From Parasedimentitalea maritima (GTDB lineage Bacteria; Pseudomonadota; Alphaproteobacteria; Rhodobacterales; Rhodobacteraceae): a DNA stretch of 64,000 nt. The stretch lies in NCBI RefSeq assembly GCF_005771405.1, contig NZ_VAUA01000010.1, positions 124,001 to 188,000 of the forward strand, read 5' to 3'. Numbering within the stretch: position 1 is the first letter of the stretch; each line of letters begins with the position of its first letter. A model generated the notes under the pieces. The model worked only from the letters and a program-made list of their open reading frames with translations. It had not been told where the DNA came from and ran no database searches. Made by a program: the position numbers and the translations under genes. Shown piece by piece: positions 36,202 to 48,792 of this stretch.

Positions 36202-36668
36202 CCGACCTCATCGATCGATCCGGGCTGGCCAAACGGTTTTGGGAAAAAAAGCCCCTGACCAAGCTGAACCAAAAAGAATGGGAAGCCCTGTGTGACGGCT
36301 GTGGCAAATGCTGCCTGAACAAGCTGGAAGATGAAGACACTGGCGAAGTGGCCCTGACCCGTGTGGCCTGTCGACTGCTGGACGATGCGACTTGCCTTTG
36401 TGCGCAATATGATATCCGGCACAATTTTGTTCCGGAATGTATCGTGTTGAAGCCGAGCAATCTGGACACCCACGCCTATTGGATGCCGCAGACCTGTGCT
36501 TACCGGCTGCTGTGGGAAGGTAAACCCCTGCCCGACTGGCATCCGCTGTTAACCGGTGATCCTGACAGCGTGCACAAAGCTGGTGTTTCGGTCAAAGGCT
36601 GGACAGTATCCGAGTTTGAAACCCCCGAAGAAGACTGGGAAGACCACATAATCGAGGAACCTATTTAA
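36198..36668 (+). CDS. YcgN family cysteine-cluster protein
   Basis: 156 residues of the UPF0153/YcgN family. Clustered cysteines CDGCGKCCLNK near residue 32, then CRLLDDATCLCAQY and C in VPECIVL, suggest a zinc or iron-sulfur site. Function not established. Overlaps ribF at its start and ltaE at its end (TAATG), so it is tightly coupled on both sides. Confidence 0.92.
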   Translation: MTDLIDRSGLAKRFWEKKPLTKLNQKEWEALCDGCGKCCLNKLEDEDTGEVALTRVACRLLDDATCLCAQYDIRHNFVPECIVLKPSNLDTHAYWMPQTCAYRLLWEGKPLPDWHPLLTGDPDSVHKAGVSVKGWTVSEFETPEEDWEDHIIEEPI

Positions 36669-37702
36669 TGCATTTTGCCTCTGACAACTCTGGGCCTGTT
36701 CACCCGCAAATTCTGCAAGCCCTGACCGAAGCAAACTCGGGATATGCTATGGGTTATGGCGATGACGCGCAGATGGAGACCCTGCGTCAGACCCTGCGCG
36801 AGCTATTTGAGGCCCCCGACGCGGTAATCTATCTGGTTGCCACTGGCACAGCTGCCAATTCACTGGCACTCGCAACTCTGAGCCAACCCTATCAAACCGT
36901 GTTTTGCTCGTCGGTTGCGCATATCCACGAAGACGAGTGCAATGCACCTGAGTTTTTCTCAGGCGGCGCCAAGCTGACGCTGGTTCCAGGTGGAGACAAG
37001 ATGACGCCGCAGGCCCTGCGCAACAGCATTGAGGGCGAAGAAACCCGTGGAGTTCATGGGCCGCAGCGCGGGCCGGTCGCAATCAGTCAGGTGACCGAAC
37101 GCGGGTCAGTCTATTCGCTGGATGAGCTGCAGGCACTGTGTGCTGTGGCTGCTGAATTTGATTTGCCAGTCCATCTGGATGGTGCGCGTTTTGCCAATGC
37201 GATGGTTTCCCTTGGATGCACCCCGGCAGAAATGAGCTGGAAAGCTGGAGTAGACGCGGTCAGCTTTGGCGGCACCAAGAACGGTTGCATGGGCGTTGAA
37301 GCCGTTATCTTCTTTGATCCGAAACACGCTTGGGAATTTGAACTACGCCGTAAGCGCGGCGCCCATCTGTTTTCCAAAAACCGCTATCTGGCAGCGCAGA
37401 TGCTGGGCTATCTGAAAGACGGATTGTGGTTGGATAATGCGCGGAACGCCAACGCCAATTGTGACTATCTGGCCGAAGGATTGCGCAAGGCCGGTGCAGA
37501 ATTTTTGCACAGCCCCGATGCCAACATGATCTTTGCCTCCCTGCCGAGGGCAACCCACCAAAAAGCCTTTGCAGCTGGTGCCAGCTACCACCTGTGGGAT
37601 GGCAGCCTAGAGGGCCCTGAAGACGCGTTGGTGGGGGCAAGGTATGTTTGCGACTGGTCAATTGGCCACGATCAGATCGACCAACTTCTGGCGTTACTTT
37701 AG
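36668..37702 (+). CDS. ltaE: Low-specificity L-threonine aldolase
   Basis: PLP enzyme that cleaves threonine or allo-threonine to glycine and acetaldehyde. The 344-residue fold type I protein begins MHFASDNSGPVHPQIL, has LHLDGARFANA-like VHLDGARFA with the cofactor-binding Asp, and the Schiff-base Lys in SFGGTKNGCMG. Coupled to ycgN by a one-base overlap. Confidence 0.95.
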   Translation: MHFASDNSGPVHPQILQALTEANSGYAMGYGDDAQMETLRQTLRELFEAPDAVIYLVATGTAANSLALATLSQPYQTVFCSSVAHIHEDECNAPEFFSGGAKLTLVPGGDKMTPQALRNSIEGEETRGVHGPQRGPVAISQVTERGSVYSLDELQALCAVAAEFDLPVHLDGARFANAMVSLGCTPAEMSWKAGVDAVSFGGTKNGCMGVEAVIFFDPKHAWEFELRRKRGAHLFSKNRYLAAQMLGYLKDGLWLDNARNANANCDYLAEGLRKAGAEFLHSPDANMIFASLPRATHQKAFAAGASYHLWDGSLEGPEDALVGARYVCDWSIGHDQIDQLLALL

Positions 37703-37718
37703 TCAGGCCGGGGCGAAT

Positions 37719-37752
37719 GGGGGCTTTGCCCCCAAACCCCCAGGATATTTCT
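37719..37752. repeat. Palindrome and conserved-looking tail at a convergent gene junction
   Basis: GGGGGC and GCCCCC pair around TTT at 37719-37733, followed by a C run and AGGATATTT. From memory, this arrangement recurs at gene ends in many Rhodobacterales genomes. It abuts, and may have supplied, the last codons (SSSS) of the convergent hydrolase. Can also act as a terminator for ltaE. Confidence 0.55.
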
Positions 37753-38572
37753 AGCTAGATGAAGATGGATCTGGGCATGTGTTCCACAGCTCTCTCAGTT
37801 TGGCTGCGACGTCTGTCGGATGGGAGATCGGTACCATATGGCCCGCGCCCTCGATCACTGATGACATTGCATTTGGAAGACGTTTGCACAGACTCTTATT
37901 CACCGACGTGATGATCTGTTTGGTTTCACTGCCTCGCAGCAGCAGCGCGGGCATGGTCAGGCCTTTTAAGCCCCCAGGCGCCAGTAAACCAAACGGATCG
38001 GTCAGGATTGCCTGATCGCAAGCTGGAACAATTTGAATTGCCCGGGTCATAGCTGCACGGGTTGGTTCTGGCAGATCCGGCCAACGCGGTGCGCCCGAGC
38101 TCCACATCCGATTGAACAGGCGCGCGGCCAGCGCAGCATCACCTACTTCAAGTGCGTCTAAGAAAGGTCTGTTCTCAACCTCGAGGTCTTGCAGAGCATT
38201 CGGGTCCTCTGCCATAGCTGCTGCAAAGAACACAGGTTCAATCAGGGTCAGGCTCCGCACCAGATTTGGGCGCTGTACGGCCATCCGAAGAGCAACCGTT
38301 GCGCCAAACGAGTGACCAATCAGATCCACGGGTTTTTCCAGCAGGGTCAGGCCTGCCTGAACGTTACGGTCCTGAAAATCCCCCTGCCCATCCCAATCCG
38401 GGCTGCGTCCATGTGTCAGCATGTCAAAGGCGGTCAGGGTGACATCCCCCTCCAAAGCTGTCTCCAGCCCGCGCCAGGTGCCTGAATGCGCCAGTGAACA
38501 GTGCACGGCCAGCAGTTGACGTGCGCCCGTGCCAAAACTGCGCGAAAATACCGGCTGTGGCAAATCCGCCAT
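37751..38572 (-). CDS. Alpha/beta hydrolase
   Basis: 273 residues without a signal peptide. LAVHCSLAHSG near the start is the oxyanion region, LIGHSFGATVAL carries the nucleophile Ser, a DPFGLLAPGG acidic region and the late His in GAGHMVPISHP complete the triad. Broad-specificity esterase or haloperoxidase-like; substrate unknown. Its ATG overlaps the stop of the isomerase gene by one base (38572), so the two are one unit. Confidence 0.92.
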   Translation of the reverse strand: MADLPQPVFSRSFGTGARQLLAVHCSLAHSGTWRGLETALEGDVTLTAFDMLTHGRSPDWDGQGDFQDRNVQAGLTLLEKPVDLIGHSFGATVALRMAVQRPNLVRSLTLIEPVFFAAAMAEDPNALQDLEVENRPFLDALEVGDAALAARLFNRMWSSGAPRWPDLPEPTRAAMTRAIQIVPACDQAILTDPFGLLAPGGLKGLTMPALLLRGSETKQIITSVNKSLCKRLPNAMSSVIEGAGHMVPISHPTDVAAKLRELWNTCPDPSSSS

Positions 38573-39171
38573 TAAGCGATGTCCTCCAGATGCTGATCCA
38601 GGTCATCCAACCGGTCCTGGCCCCAGAATCTGGCCCCGTCCGAGGTGATGTAAAACGGCGCGCCAAAGACACCCTCACTGACGGCCTCCTCTAAGTTTTG
38701 CGCATAGGTCTCGGCGCCGGTCAGCAATCCACTATCCGCCAGCGCAGGGTTGAAACCGGCGCTTTGTAAACAATCACGAATCACATCGTCCTCAGCAATG
38801 TTTCGCTCTTCGGCCCAGACCGCACGGGTAAACGCGTGATGCAGTTTGCCCAGATCGCCGCCACCCGCATTTTGAGCCGCAATAAACGCATAAGACGATG
38901 GCGCTGGATTGGTTGGCCAATAGGCAGGTTTCAGGTTTAGCGGCAAACCGAGCTTTTTGGCCTGCCGTTCCATTTCAATCAGGCGGTACTCCTGCCGTGA
39001 TGGATGCCTGTCTTTGGGCGGCTGACCTCCAGTGCGGCCAAACAGGCCCGCAATATCCAGTGGTTTGTAGTCAATACTCGCGCCATGTTTGTCGGCGATC
39101 TCCTCCAACCGTGTGCCCGCCAGATAGGTATAGGGCGACAGCGTGGAAAAGTAGAAACGGATCTGGGTCAT
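38572..39171 (-). CDS. 2-hydroxychromene-2-carboxylate isomerase family protein (DsbA fold)
   Basis: 199 residues, kappa-GST/DsbA-like fold. [19 protein letters not shown] has the SxxSPY pattern that binds glutathione, with [21 protein letters not shown] at the C-terminal end carrying the cis-Pro and the usual GxDR-type motif. Family members isomerise naphthalene-breakdown products; here it is probably a general glutathione-dependent enzyme. ATG 39171 (MTQIRFYF) is chosen over 39216. Confidence 0.92.
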   Translation of the reverse strand: MTQIRFYFSTLSPYTYLAGTRLEEIADKHGASIDYKPLDIAGLFGRTGGQPPKDRHPSRQEYRLIEMERQAKKLGLPLNLKPAYWPTNPAPSSYAFIAAQNAGGGDLGKLHHAFTRAVWAEERNIAEDDVIRDCLQSAGFNPALADSGLLTGAETYAQNLEEAVSEGVFGAPFYITSDGARFWGQDRLDDLDQHLEDIA

Positions 39172-39279
39172 TTTGGCACTCTCCTGCCTAAGAACTTTGC
39201 CCGACGCTACGCCCATGCTAAGCGGTGTTCAACATCACGAATCTGTCACACTGCTCAGCTGCCTGGGGATATTCAGCTT

Positions 39280-40302
39280 ATGCCGACACTCAACGAACCC
39301 AAACTCATTTCTGGGAATGCTAACCCACCTCTTGCCGAGGCAATCAGCCGTCGGATGAGCCTGCATCGCGGCGTCGACCAAGGGCTTGTCGATGCCCGCG
39401 TCGAACGCTTCAATGACGGTGAAATCTTTGTCGAGGTCTATGAAAACGTCCGCGGCGAGGACATGTTCATTATCCAGCCGACATCAAACCCGGCCAACGA
39501 CAACCTGATGGAATTGCTGATCATCTCAGACGCGCTGCGCCGGTCATCAGCCCAGCGGATCACTGCTGTGATCCCCTACTTTGGCTATGCCCGTCAGGAT
39601 CGCCGCACAAAAGCGCGGACACCGATCACCTCCAAGCTGGTGGCCAATATGTTGGTCGAAGCTGGCATCGAGCGGGTCCTGACCATGGATCTGCACGCAG
39701 CCCAGATTCAGGGCTTTTTCGACATTCCAGTTGATAACCTCTACGCCAGCCCGATTTTTGCACTGGATGTCAAAAACCAGTTCAAAGATCGCATGGATGA
39801 ATTGATGGTGGTGTCGCCTGATGTGGGCGGTGTTGCCCGGGCGCGCGAACTGGCCAAACGGATCAGCGCACCGCTGTCGATTGTCGACAAACGCCGCGGC
39901 AAGCCGGGTGAAGTTGCCGAAATGACAGTGATCGGGGATGTCAAAGACAAGATTTGCCTGATCATCGATGACATGTGCGACACAGCTGGAACTCTGTGCA
40001 AGGCGGCCCAAGTGCTGCTGGACGAGGGAGCCAAAGAGGTGCATGCCTATATCACCCACGGCGTGATGAGCGGCCCAGCTGTTGAACGTGTGTCCAACTC
40101 GGTGATGAAATCTCTCGTTTTGACGGATTCGATCCAACCAACCGAGGCAGTCCTGAACACGCCCAACATCCGTGTTCTGCCCACCGCGCCGCTGTTTACC
40201 CAAGCGATCCTGAACATCTGGCACGGCACCTCTGTATCGTCACTGTTTGACGACAAGACGCTGATCCCGATCTACGAGTCATTGTACTCCAACAACATTT
40301 GA
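39280..40302 (+). CDS. prs: Ribose-phosphate pyrophosphokinase
   Basis: Makes PRPP from ribose 5-phosphate and ATP for purines, pyrimidines, histidine and tryptophan. 340 residues: ATP/flexible-loop region [18 protein letters not shown], metal-binding [15 protein letters not shown], and the PRPP loop [16 protein letters not shown] 39280 ([10 protein letters not shown]) matches the family N-terminus. Single gene followed by a good terminator. Confidence 0.97.
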   Translation: MPTLNEPKLISGNANPPLAEAISRRMSLHRGVDQGLVDARVERFNDGEIFVEVYENVRGEDMFIIQPTSNPANDNLMELLIISDALRRSSAQRITAVIPYFGYARQDRRTKARTPITSKLVANMLVEAGIERVLTMDLHAAQIQGFFDIPVDNLYASPIFALDVKNQFKDRMDELMVVSPDVGGVARARELAKRISAPLSIVDKRRGKPGEVAEMTVIGDVKDKICLIIDDMCDTAGTLCKAAQVLLDEGAKEVHAYITHGVMSGPAVERVSNSVMKSLVLTDSIQPTEAVLNTPNIRVLPTAPLFTQAILNIWHGTSVSSLFDDKTLIPIYESLYSNNI

Positions 40303-40326
40303 TTGCGGCTCACAGCCCAGTCAAAG

Positions 40327-40355
40327 ACCCGTGCAGGACACTGCGCGGGTTTTTT
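40327..40355 (+). terminator. Terminator of prs
   Basis: Ten-base stem (40327-40336 with 40341-40350, one G-T pair), GACA loop, and six T at the 3' side; 25 bases after prs. Confidence 0.9.
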
Positions 40356-40432
40356 ATTGGCTCAGACCAACGTCCACAGGTCCAGCACGCTCGTGGTATC
40401 AAGGTGCTACTCTTTGAAATTGGGTCGCCCTA

Positions 40433-41986
40433 TCAGTCGTCGTCAGTCGTAAGTTCGGTCAAGGTTTGGATGAGATCAAAACGGCTAACAGGCTTAATCA
40501 AATGCACATCACCACTCTCAATTCCCTTGCTGTGCGTTGCAACATCAGTGGGATGGCCAGACATAAAGACAACAGGAAGTTCTGGAAACACCTGACGACA
40601 GAGCTCAGCAAGTTCTGGTCCCTGGACTGAGCCTGGCATGACAACGTCTGTCAATAAAATGTCTGGGCGCAGACCCGCCTGGATCTGTTGAAGTGCCTCG
40701 TCACCATCAGGACAGGCTACAACACGATAGTTCGCTTTCTGCAGTTGGCGCACAATTATGTTGCGAACTTTACTTTCATCCTCGGCACAAAGGACAAGCT
40801 TTTCCAGCGGTGCTTTGGCACAGTTCTGCGTCTCAATTTTTTGTGCTTCCAGGTCAGATAACTCCGCCGGGAAATACAAATTCATCGACGTACCTGCACC
40901 CTTTTCACTGTAGGCGCTTATCGTCCCATTTGATTGACGCATAAAACCGAAAACCATAGACAGCCCCAGCCCCGAGCCCTTCCCCACAGGCTTGGTCGTA
41001 AAAAACGGATCGAAGATTCGACTCATTGTATCTGGGTCCATTCCCTCGCCGGAATCAGAGATGACCAGCTTCACATAGCGGCCGGGATCAATGCTTTCAC
41101 CAGAAGTCTGGATGTAGTCACTGTCTATCTGCACATTGCTTGTTGTGATTGTGATACGCCCCTCTTCGGTTAAGGCGTCCCGGGCATTATTCACAATGTT
41201 CAAGATTGCAGTTTCCAACTGGGCGGCATCTATCTTGGCTTTCCACAAATCGGACTCGGTTACTGTTTCGAACTCAATATTTGGTGGCAATAATCTGCGG
41301 ATCATTCTGGCAAATCCAATGACCACCTTGTTCAAATCAATGACACTTGGTGTCAGGTGGGCTTTTCGTCCATAACTCAACAATTGCTGCGTAAGCTTTC
41401 CCCCTTGCAATGTCGCGGTCATCGCATCTTCGATGTATTCAAGTCGTTCCTTTGCATCAGGGTCATCTTGGAGAAACTCCAAGTTCCCCAAGACAACCGC
41501 CAAAAGATTGTTGAAATCATGAGCTACGCCGCCGACAAGAGCGCCAATGGCTTCCATACGCTGTTTCTGCTGTAATTGTGCAGCGGCGCGTTTTGCCTCT
41601 GAGTTGTCAAAGATAATGGCCAGGGAACGAATATGATCCCCATTTCCATCATATTCTGAAATTGCAGAAAGCAGGACAGGTAGCAGCGTTCCATCTTTAC
41701 ATACAAAGTCATACTCAACGTTGTAAATTTTCCCTGCTTCGAAGACCTTTGGCTGCCCCACTTTTATCGCGTACTCGCGGGACTTCTCGCTCAGGAAGTC
41801 AAAACTTTTCTTTCCTTCCATTTCTTCAACCGTGTAACCAAGCTTGTCAGCCCAAAACTGACTGACTCGAACAAGGGTTCCGGATCTGTCAATTGCGTGC
41901 ATCAGAACTGGCGCCGCCTTGAACAGGGGGTCCAAAGGGTCATCTGTCTCTAATGATTGCCAGAATCGCAAAATGTTATCGGTCAT
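40433..41986 (-). CDS. PAS-containing hybrid sensor histidine kinase/response regulator
   Basis: 517 residues, soluble. A PAS domain (about 15-130; GTLVRVSQFWADKLGYT, then a PAC-like tail) is followed by a histidine kinase core with H-box GGVAHDFNNLLAVV, N-box LNIVNNARDAL, and G-boxes DSGEGMD and GKGSGLGLSMVFG, then a receiver with LTDVVMPG holding the phosphorylatable Asp and a late Lys in HLIKPVS. The HWE/NtrB-like GGVAHDFNN box is common in orphan hybrid kinases. Start: ATG 41986 with AAGGG 8 bases upstream; ATG 42067 is an alternative. No cognate output gene adjoins. Confidence 0.94.
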   Translation of the reverse strand: MTDNILRFWQSLETDDPLDPLFKAAPVLMHAIDRSGTLVRVSQFWADKLGYTVEEMEGKKSFDFLSEKSREYAIKVGQPKVFEAGKIYNVEYDFVCKDGTLLPVLLSAISEYDGNGDHIRSLAIIFDNSEAKRAAAQLQQKQRMEAIGALVGGVAHDFNNLLAVVLGNLEFLQDDPDAKERLEYIEDAMTATLQGGKLTQQLLSYGRKAHLTPSVIDLNKVVIGFARMIRRLLPPNIEFETVTESDLWKAKIDAAQLETAILNIVNNARDALTEEGRITITTSNVQIDSDYIQTSGESIDPGRYVKLVISDSGEGMDPDTMSRIFDPFFTTKPVGKGSGLGLSMVFGFMRQSNGTISAYSEKGAGTSMNLYFPAELSDLEAQKIETQNCAKAPLEKLVLCAEDESKVRNIIVRQLQKANYRVVACPDGDEALQQIQAGLRPDILLTDVVMPGSVQGPELAELCRQVFPELPVVFMSGHPTDVATHSKGIESGDVHLIKPVSRFDLIQTLTELTTDDD

Positions 41987-42268
41987 TGGAGCACCCTTCA
42001 AAAGCGGCGTTGCCTTCAATGCGCCTTGCCTCAGAGTGCCTCTTAGGAGAATGAATTCTTTCGCCATCCTTCCTTTATTCAACGTTGCATAGCTGATTAC
42101 AGCTGTCTACCGATCCTCATCTCCACCGTGATCTCAAGCAGCTAAAGGAACCGTGCACCGCCTTTTTGCCGCAGCAGAATTTTATAAAATCAACTACCGA
42201 TCCGGCTATGTTCAGGCGAAAAATGCAGTGTTGCCTCTGAAGCGAGAGAGTATCAGCGGAACGAGTTC

Positions 42269-42619
42269 CTACTGCACGTCCCAGTCATCCGCAAACGGCA
42301 GATCACCGATTGCCGTCCATGAGGCCCGCAGCCGCGCGATGCGGCTGTCGGCCCAAGTGCGGAACACAATCTCAAACCCTTTGGCGGTCACATTCTCAGC
42401 CACCAGCTCGGCGCGGATTGAGACTGAGGTGTCCATGTCCCAGAGCGAGATCGCCAGCTGCACAGCAGGAGGTGAGGCAAATGTCTCGTCAAAGCGTACT
42501 TTTTTGCGGCGTTCGCGCGGGCCGGATCCGGTCCACATTGCACCACCGTTTTCAAAATCGGCAAAAACGGTCACATCGCCCTGATGAATCCCGGTGCGTG
42601 GATTTCTAAGTCTTTTCAT
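42269..42619 (-). CDS. H-type lectin domain protein
   Basis: 116 residues. The domain pattern of H-type lectins is readable: KKVRFDETFASPPAVQLAIS, LWDMDTSVSIRAELVAENVTAKGFEIVFRTWADS and the final ASWTAIGD. These beta-sandwich domains bind N-acetylgalactosamine-type sugars in eukaryotes and are known in some bacteria and phages. No signal peptide, so a cytoplasmic or non-classically exported lectin. Stand-alone gene between the sensor kinase and atpC. Confidence 0.82.
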   Translation of the reverse strand: MKRLRNPRTGIHQGDVTVFADFENGGAMWTGSGPRERRKKVRFDETFASPPAVQLAISLWDMDTSVSIRAELVAENVTAKGFEIVFRTWADSRIARLRASWTAIGDLPFADDWDVQ

Positions 42620-42691
42620 ATGCAGCCCGGTCTTGTGTCCCTGTTTCCATTCTTATGTGAAAAATTGGGCAAGACTAGGACCAAAAACAAG

Positions 42692-42718
42692 AAAACCGGC
42701 CCGCAGGGGCCGGTTTTA
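42692..42718. terminator. Terminator of the atp operon
   Basis: Perfect 11-base stem (42692-42702 with 42707-42717) and a 4-base loop; the minus-strand 3' side continues TTTTCTTG. Lies 25 bases after atpC. Confidence 0.9.
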
Positions 42719-42743
42719 ATGTCTTGCGCTAAAACATCATCCC

Positions 42744-43160
42744 TTACAGGTTGATGTGCTCGCCCAGTGCTTCCATGTCCGCCAACAGCTTGGTGGCGTC
42801 GTCGACCAGGGTGTGATGCTCTTCCTTGGTCTCGTGCGCTGCTGCCTGCGCTGCGCGTGCAGCTTCGATCAGCTCGTCCAGATGATCACGGGTCATTTCG
42901 GTTACCGGAATGGCTTTTTCAGCCAGAACCGACAGACCTTCAGAACCGATTTCAGCAAAACCGCCCGACACAACATATTCCGAGTTTCCTTCGGGGCTTT
43001 CGACCCGAAGAAGACCTGGACGCAGTGTGGTGATGGTTGGCGCATGCATCGGCATAGCCGTCATGTCACCATCCGCACCCGGAATTTGAACCGCGGTCAC
43101 CTGAAGCGAAGCAAGGCTCCGCTCCGGGCTCACGAGGTCGAATTGCATGGTATCAGCCAT
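42744..43160 (-). CDS. atpC: ATP synthase F1 epsilon subunit
   Basis: 138 residues: N-terminal beta-sandwich with [12 protein letters not shown] and the [23 protein letters not shown] segment, then a C-terminal helical hairpin. Couples rotation and inhibits ATP hydrolysis. Last gene of the operon, 11 bases after atpD, followed by the terminator. Confidence 0.98.
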   Translation of the reverse strand: MADTMQFDLVSPERSLASLQVTAVQIPGADGDMTAMPMHAPTITTLRPGLLRVESPEGNSEYVVSGGFAEIGSEGLSVLAEKAIPVTEMTRDHLDELIEAARAAQAAAHETKEEHHTLVDDATKLLADMEALGEHINL

Positions 43161-43171
43161 TACGACCCTCC

Positions 43172-45492
<2,321 letters not shown>

Positions 45493-45507
45493 TGCCTCCT
45501 CCCTCCC

Positions 45508-47046
45508 TTAAGCGAAATCAGCGGCGAATTCGTCCAGCGCAGCTTTGATCTTATCGGCGGCATCACCTTTGATCTTGGGATCTTCATTGGTGATGAAGTC
45601 CAGCAGATCCTGATGCTTGCCACGCAGGTGTGCCAGAAGACCAGCTTCATAGCGACCAACTGCGTTCACGTCGATCTTGTCCAGGTAACCAGTGGTACCT
45701 GCAAAGATAACGCAGACGATTTCAGCATTTGTCAGCGGCGAGTACTGAGGCTGTTTCATCAGCTCGGTCAGGCGGGCACCACGGTTCAGCAGCTGCTGAG
45801 TAGCGGCATCCAGATCGGAACCGAACTGCGCAAAGGCAGCCATTTCACGATACTGAGCCAGTTCAAGTTTAACCGGACCAGCAACCGACTTCATGGCGTT
45901 TGTCTGAGCGGAGGACCCAACACGAGACACCGACAGACCGGTGTTCACAGCAGGACGGATACCCTGGTAGAACAGTTCGGTTTCCAGGAAGATCTGACCG
46001 TCGGTGATCGAAATCACGTTGGTTGGAATAAACGCCGAAACGTCGCCGCCCTGGGTTTCAATGATCGGCAGAGCTGTCAGCGAGCCATTACCGTTGTCGT
46101 CGCCCAGCTTCGCCGAACGTTCCAGCAGACGCGAGTGCAGATAGAAAACGTCACCTGGGTACGCTTCACGTCCTGGTGGACGACGCAGCAGCAGAGACAT
46201 CTGACGGTAGGACACAGCCTGCTTGGACAGATCATCATAGATGATCAGAGCGTGGCGGCCGTTGTCACGGAAGAATTCAGCCATGGCTGTTGCGGCGTAT
46301 GGTGCCAGGAACTGCATAGGAGCCGGGTCGGACGCAGTTGCGGCCACAACGATGGAATACTCCATCGCACCGGTTTCTTCCAGCTTCTTAACCAGCTGAG
46401 CAACAGTCGAACGCTTCTGGCCGATCGCTACGTATACGCAGTACAGCTTTTTGCCTTCGTCGTCGCCAGCGGCTTCGTTGTAGGATTTCTGGTTCAGGAT
46501 CGCGTCCAGAGCAACGGCAGTTTTACCGGTCTGACGGTCACCAATGATCAGCTCACGCTGGCCACGACCAATTGGGATCATCGCATCAACGGACTTCAGA
46601 CCAGTCGCCATTGGCTCGTGAACCGATTTACGTGGAATGATGCCTGGCGCCTTAACGTCGGCTACGCCGCGCTCGGTGCTTTCAATCGGGCCCTTGCCGT
46701 CCAGCGGGTTACCCAGACCGTCAACAACGCGACCCAGCAGACCGTTACCGATTGGAACGTCCACGATCGAATTGGTGCGCTTAACAGTGTCGCCTTCTTT
46801 GATGTCACGGTCGGACCCAAAGATAACGATACCAACGTTGTCGCTTTCCAAGTTCAGCGCCATACCCATGATACCGCCGGGGAATTCGACCATTTCACCA
46901 GCCTGAACATTGTCCAGACCGTAAACGCGGGCGATACCATCACCAACGCTCAGCACACGACCAATTTCAGCAACTTCGGCTTCTTGACCGAAGTTTTTGA
47001 TTTGATCCTTCAGGATTGCAGAAATCTCTGCAGCTTGGATACCCAT
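45508..47046 (-). CDS. atpA: ATP synthase F1 alpha subunit
   Basis: 512-residue nucleotide-binding subunit with P-loop [13 protein letters not shown] and the conserved [17 protein letters not shown] region. Its ATG begins at the base after the atpH stop, with no gap, implying coupling. Confidence 0.99.
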   Translation of the reverse strand: MGIQAAEISAILKDQIKNFGQEAEVAEIGRVLSVGDGIARVYGLDNVQAGEMVEFPGGIMGMALNLESDNVGIVIFGSDRDIKEGDTVKRTNSIVDVPIGNGLLGRVVDGLGNPLDGKGPIESTERGVADVKAPGIIPRKSVHEPMATGLKSVDAMIPIGRGQRELIIGDRQTGKTAVALDAILNQKSYNEAAGDDEGKKLYCVYVAIGQKRSTVAQLVKKLEETGAMEYSIVVAATASDPAPMQFLAPYAATAMAEFFRDNGRHALIIYDDLSKQAVSYRQMSLLLRRPPGREAYPGDVFYLHSRLLERSAKLGDDNGNGSLTALPIIETQGGDVSAFIPTNVISITDGQIFLETELFYQGIRPAVNTGLSVSRVGSSAQTNAMKSVAGPVKLELAQYREMAAFAQFGSDLDAATQQLLNRGARLTELMKQPQYSPLTNAEIVCVIFAGTTGYLDKIDVNAVGRYEAGLLAHLRGKHQDLLDFITNEDPKIKGDAADKIKAALDEFAADFA

Positions 47047-47607
47047 TTATCCGACCTCTTTCATTACATTCTGGAGGGAGTCGAGCTTGGAGCGGATCGA
47101 GCTATCGATCATCTTCGAGCCCACTTTGACGACAAGACCGCCGATGATTTTCTCATCGACGGTTGCATTAATAGTAACTTTTTTGCCTACACGAGCAGTC
47201 AGCGTTTTCGCCAGCTTTTCGCTTTGGGTCTTGGTCAGAGCCTTGGCCGAGGTCACATCTGCTGTGACTTCACCACGGGCCTCTGCCAATTGGCTACGCA
47301 GCGCGGCAATCAGCGCTGGAAGAACAAAGAGACGGCGGTTTTCAGCCATCAGCGCCAGCGCGTTGCTCATCATGGAGTCGAGCCCCATTTTGGCGGCAAT
47401 CGCAGAGATCGCAGCACCTTGCTCGTCGCGCGAAACCAGCGGCGAATTGATCAGGTTGCGCAGATCAGCACTGTCAGCCATTGCGGCTTCCAAATCATTG
47501 ATACTGGTTTCAAGGCCACTCAGGGCCTTGTTCTCTTCTGCAATCTCAAAGATCGCAGTGGCATAGCGCGCGGCAATGCCTGCGGAAATCGAAGCTGGTT
47601 CGGACAC
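47047..47607 (-). CDS. atpH: ATP synthase F1 delta subunit
   Basis: 186 residues, stator subunit joining F1 to the peripheral stalk: SAGIAARYATAIFEIAEENK at the start and the C-terminal VGSKMIDSSIRSKLDSLQ. The start is a GTG at 47607 (reads VSEPASIS) with GGAAGGG upstream; longer in-frame starts add an unrelated proline/arginine-rich stretch. First gene of atpHAGDC; the Fo genes are not in this window, as usual in this group. Confidence 0.96.
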   Translation of the reverse strand: MSEPASISAGIAARYATAIFEIAEENKALSGLETSINDLEAAMADSADLRNLINSPLVSRDEQGAAISAIAAKMGLDSMMSNALALMAENRRLFVLPALIAALRSQLAEARGEVTADVTSAKALTKTQSEKLAKTLTARVGKKVTINATVDEKIIGGLVVKVGSKMIDSSIRSKLDSLQNVMKEVG

Positions 47608-47764
47608 GTCCACCCTTCCGATACTGGCCCCGGTTTGCTGACCTTGCGGCGGCGTCCGGGGGCGTGAGTCAGCCCTCCCATCACGGAAGGACGATAAAAT
47701 CAGCGTGGATGTAACAGAGCCATAGCCACCAAGCAACAATAGATAGCCGCAGCCCGAAAAGTGC

Positions 47765-47794
47765 TTAATGACGTCTTTTCAACACCTTAGTCAA
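47765..47794 (-). promoter_or_regulatory. Possible promoter of atpHAGDC
   Basis: TTGACT (47789-47794) and CATTAA (47765-47770) on the minus strand, 18 bases apart, about 160 bases before atpH. Reasonable -35, moderate -10; unconfirmed. Confidence 0.35.
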
Positions 47795-47886
47795 AGTGCG
47801 ACCCTTTGAACCGCCCTTATGGTTAGAAAAAGATAACGGATTTGCAAGTTTTTCCGATTCCTGAGGCCAAAAAATCTGAATTTTGC

Positions 47887-47895
47887 TGTGGATAA
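47887..47895 (-). promoter_or_regulatory. Consensus DnaA box upstream of the atp operon
   Basis: TTATCCACA on the minus strand, a perfect 9-base DnaA box, alone in the 375-base gap between atpH and the methyltransferase gene. A single box can arise by chance or link ATP synthase expression to replication control. Confidence 0.5.
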
Positions 47896-47983
47896 CTTGG
47901 AGTTTTGTCGCGTTTTTCGACCACACATGCGCTTTCACTGCCAATTCGGCCTGGAAGGGGAATCAACACGCCGTAGGGCTAAA

Positions 47984-48730
47984 CTATGCCGGCTCTGGCA
48001 TCGGGTTCGATAGTCCTTCCAGCACCCGGATGCGACTGCGGGCCTTTACTTTAGTCGCCAACCCGCGTGGTTGGTGGACTTGCTTGCTGACCTCGACAAG
48101 AAACACCCCCCCCGCCAGCATTGCAGGCAGGTGACGCCCCGCCTTTTCGAACATAGGTCCCGATTTCAGCCAGAACCGCCGCATTGACGGCAGCTGATAC
48201 AATGCCGCGGCGTGGCGTTCGGTTGTAAATTGATATGTCCTGAGCTGACTTTCCAGCTGGCCAAGCGTATAAGGTCGGCCGTAGCCAAATGGTGTCTTAT
48301 CTGACCGCGACCACAACCCTGCCCGGTTTGGTACAATAAAGATGGCCCGACCTCCTGGGCCCAGAACCCGCCAGCATTCCTCCAGAAGTTTGCCCGGATG
48401 GTCCGAGGTCTCGAGCCCATGCATCACCACCAATCGGTCAACACGTCCTGTATCAATAGGCCAATTGGTTTCCTCGCACAGGACCGACACATTGGGCATC
48501 CCGGCCGGCCATTGCATAACACCTTGCGGTCCGGGCATCAGCGCAATTATCCGGCGCGCTTCGGACAGGTACGGACGCATCAACGGCGCCGCAAAACCAA
48601 ATCCGGCCATAGTCTGACCCGCAGCTTCCGGCCACATTTGCAGAAGCCGGGCGCGGATCGAAGCCTGCGCCGCACGCCCCAGAGTGCTGCGGTAATAGAA
48701 ATTTCTCAAATCCTGCACATCAAGATGCAT
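47984..48730 (-). CDS. Class I SAM-dependent methyltransferase
   Basis: 248 residues. The usual GxGxG motif I is replaced by [10 protein letters not shown], with [39 protein letters not shown] giving motifs II-III of methyltransferase 11-type proteins. C-terminal third is basic and proline-rich. Substrate unknown. It is divergent from gloB and adjacent genes suggest no pathway. Confidence 0.9.
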   Translation of the reverse strand: MHLDVQDLRNFYYRSTLGRAAQASIRARLLQMWPEAAGQTMAGFGFAAPLMRPYLSEARRIIALMPGPQGVMQWPAGMPNVSVLCEETNWPIDTGRVDRLVVMHGLETSDHPGKLLEECWRVLGPGGRAIFIVPNRAGLWSRSDKTPFGYGRPYTLGQLESQLRTYQFTTERHAAALYQLPSMRRFWLKSGPMFEKAGRHLPAMLAGGVFLVEVSKQVHQPRGLATKVKARSRIRVLEGLSNPMPEPA

Positions 48731-48792
48731 TGCGGGCGCCTGCTGGTTCAGTCAATCTGGTACACAGTTTAACCATGCCAAGGCGAATGACC

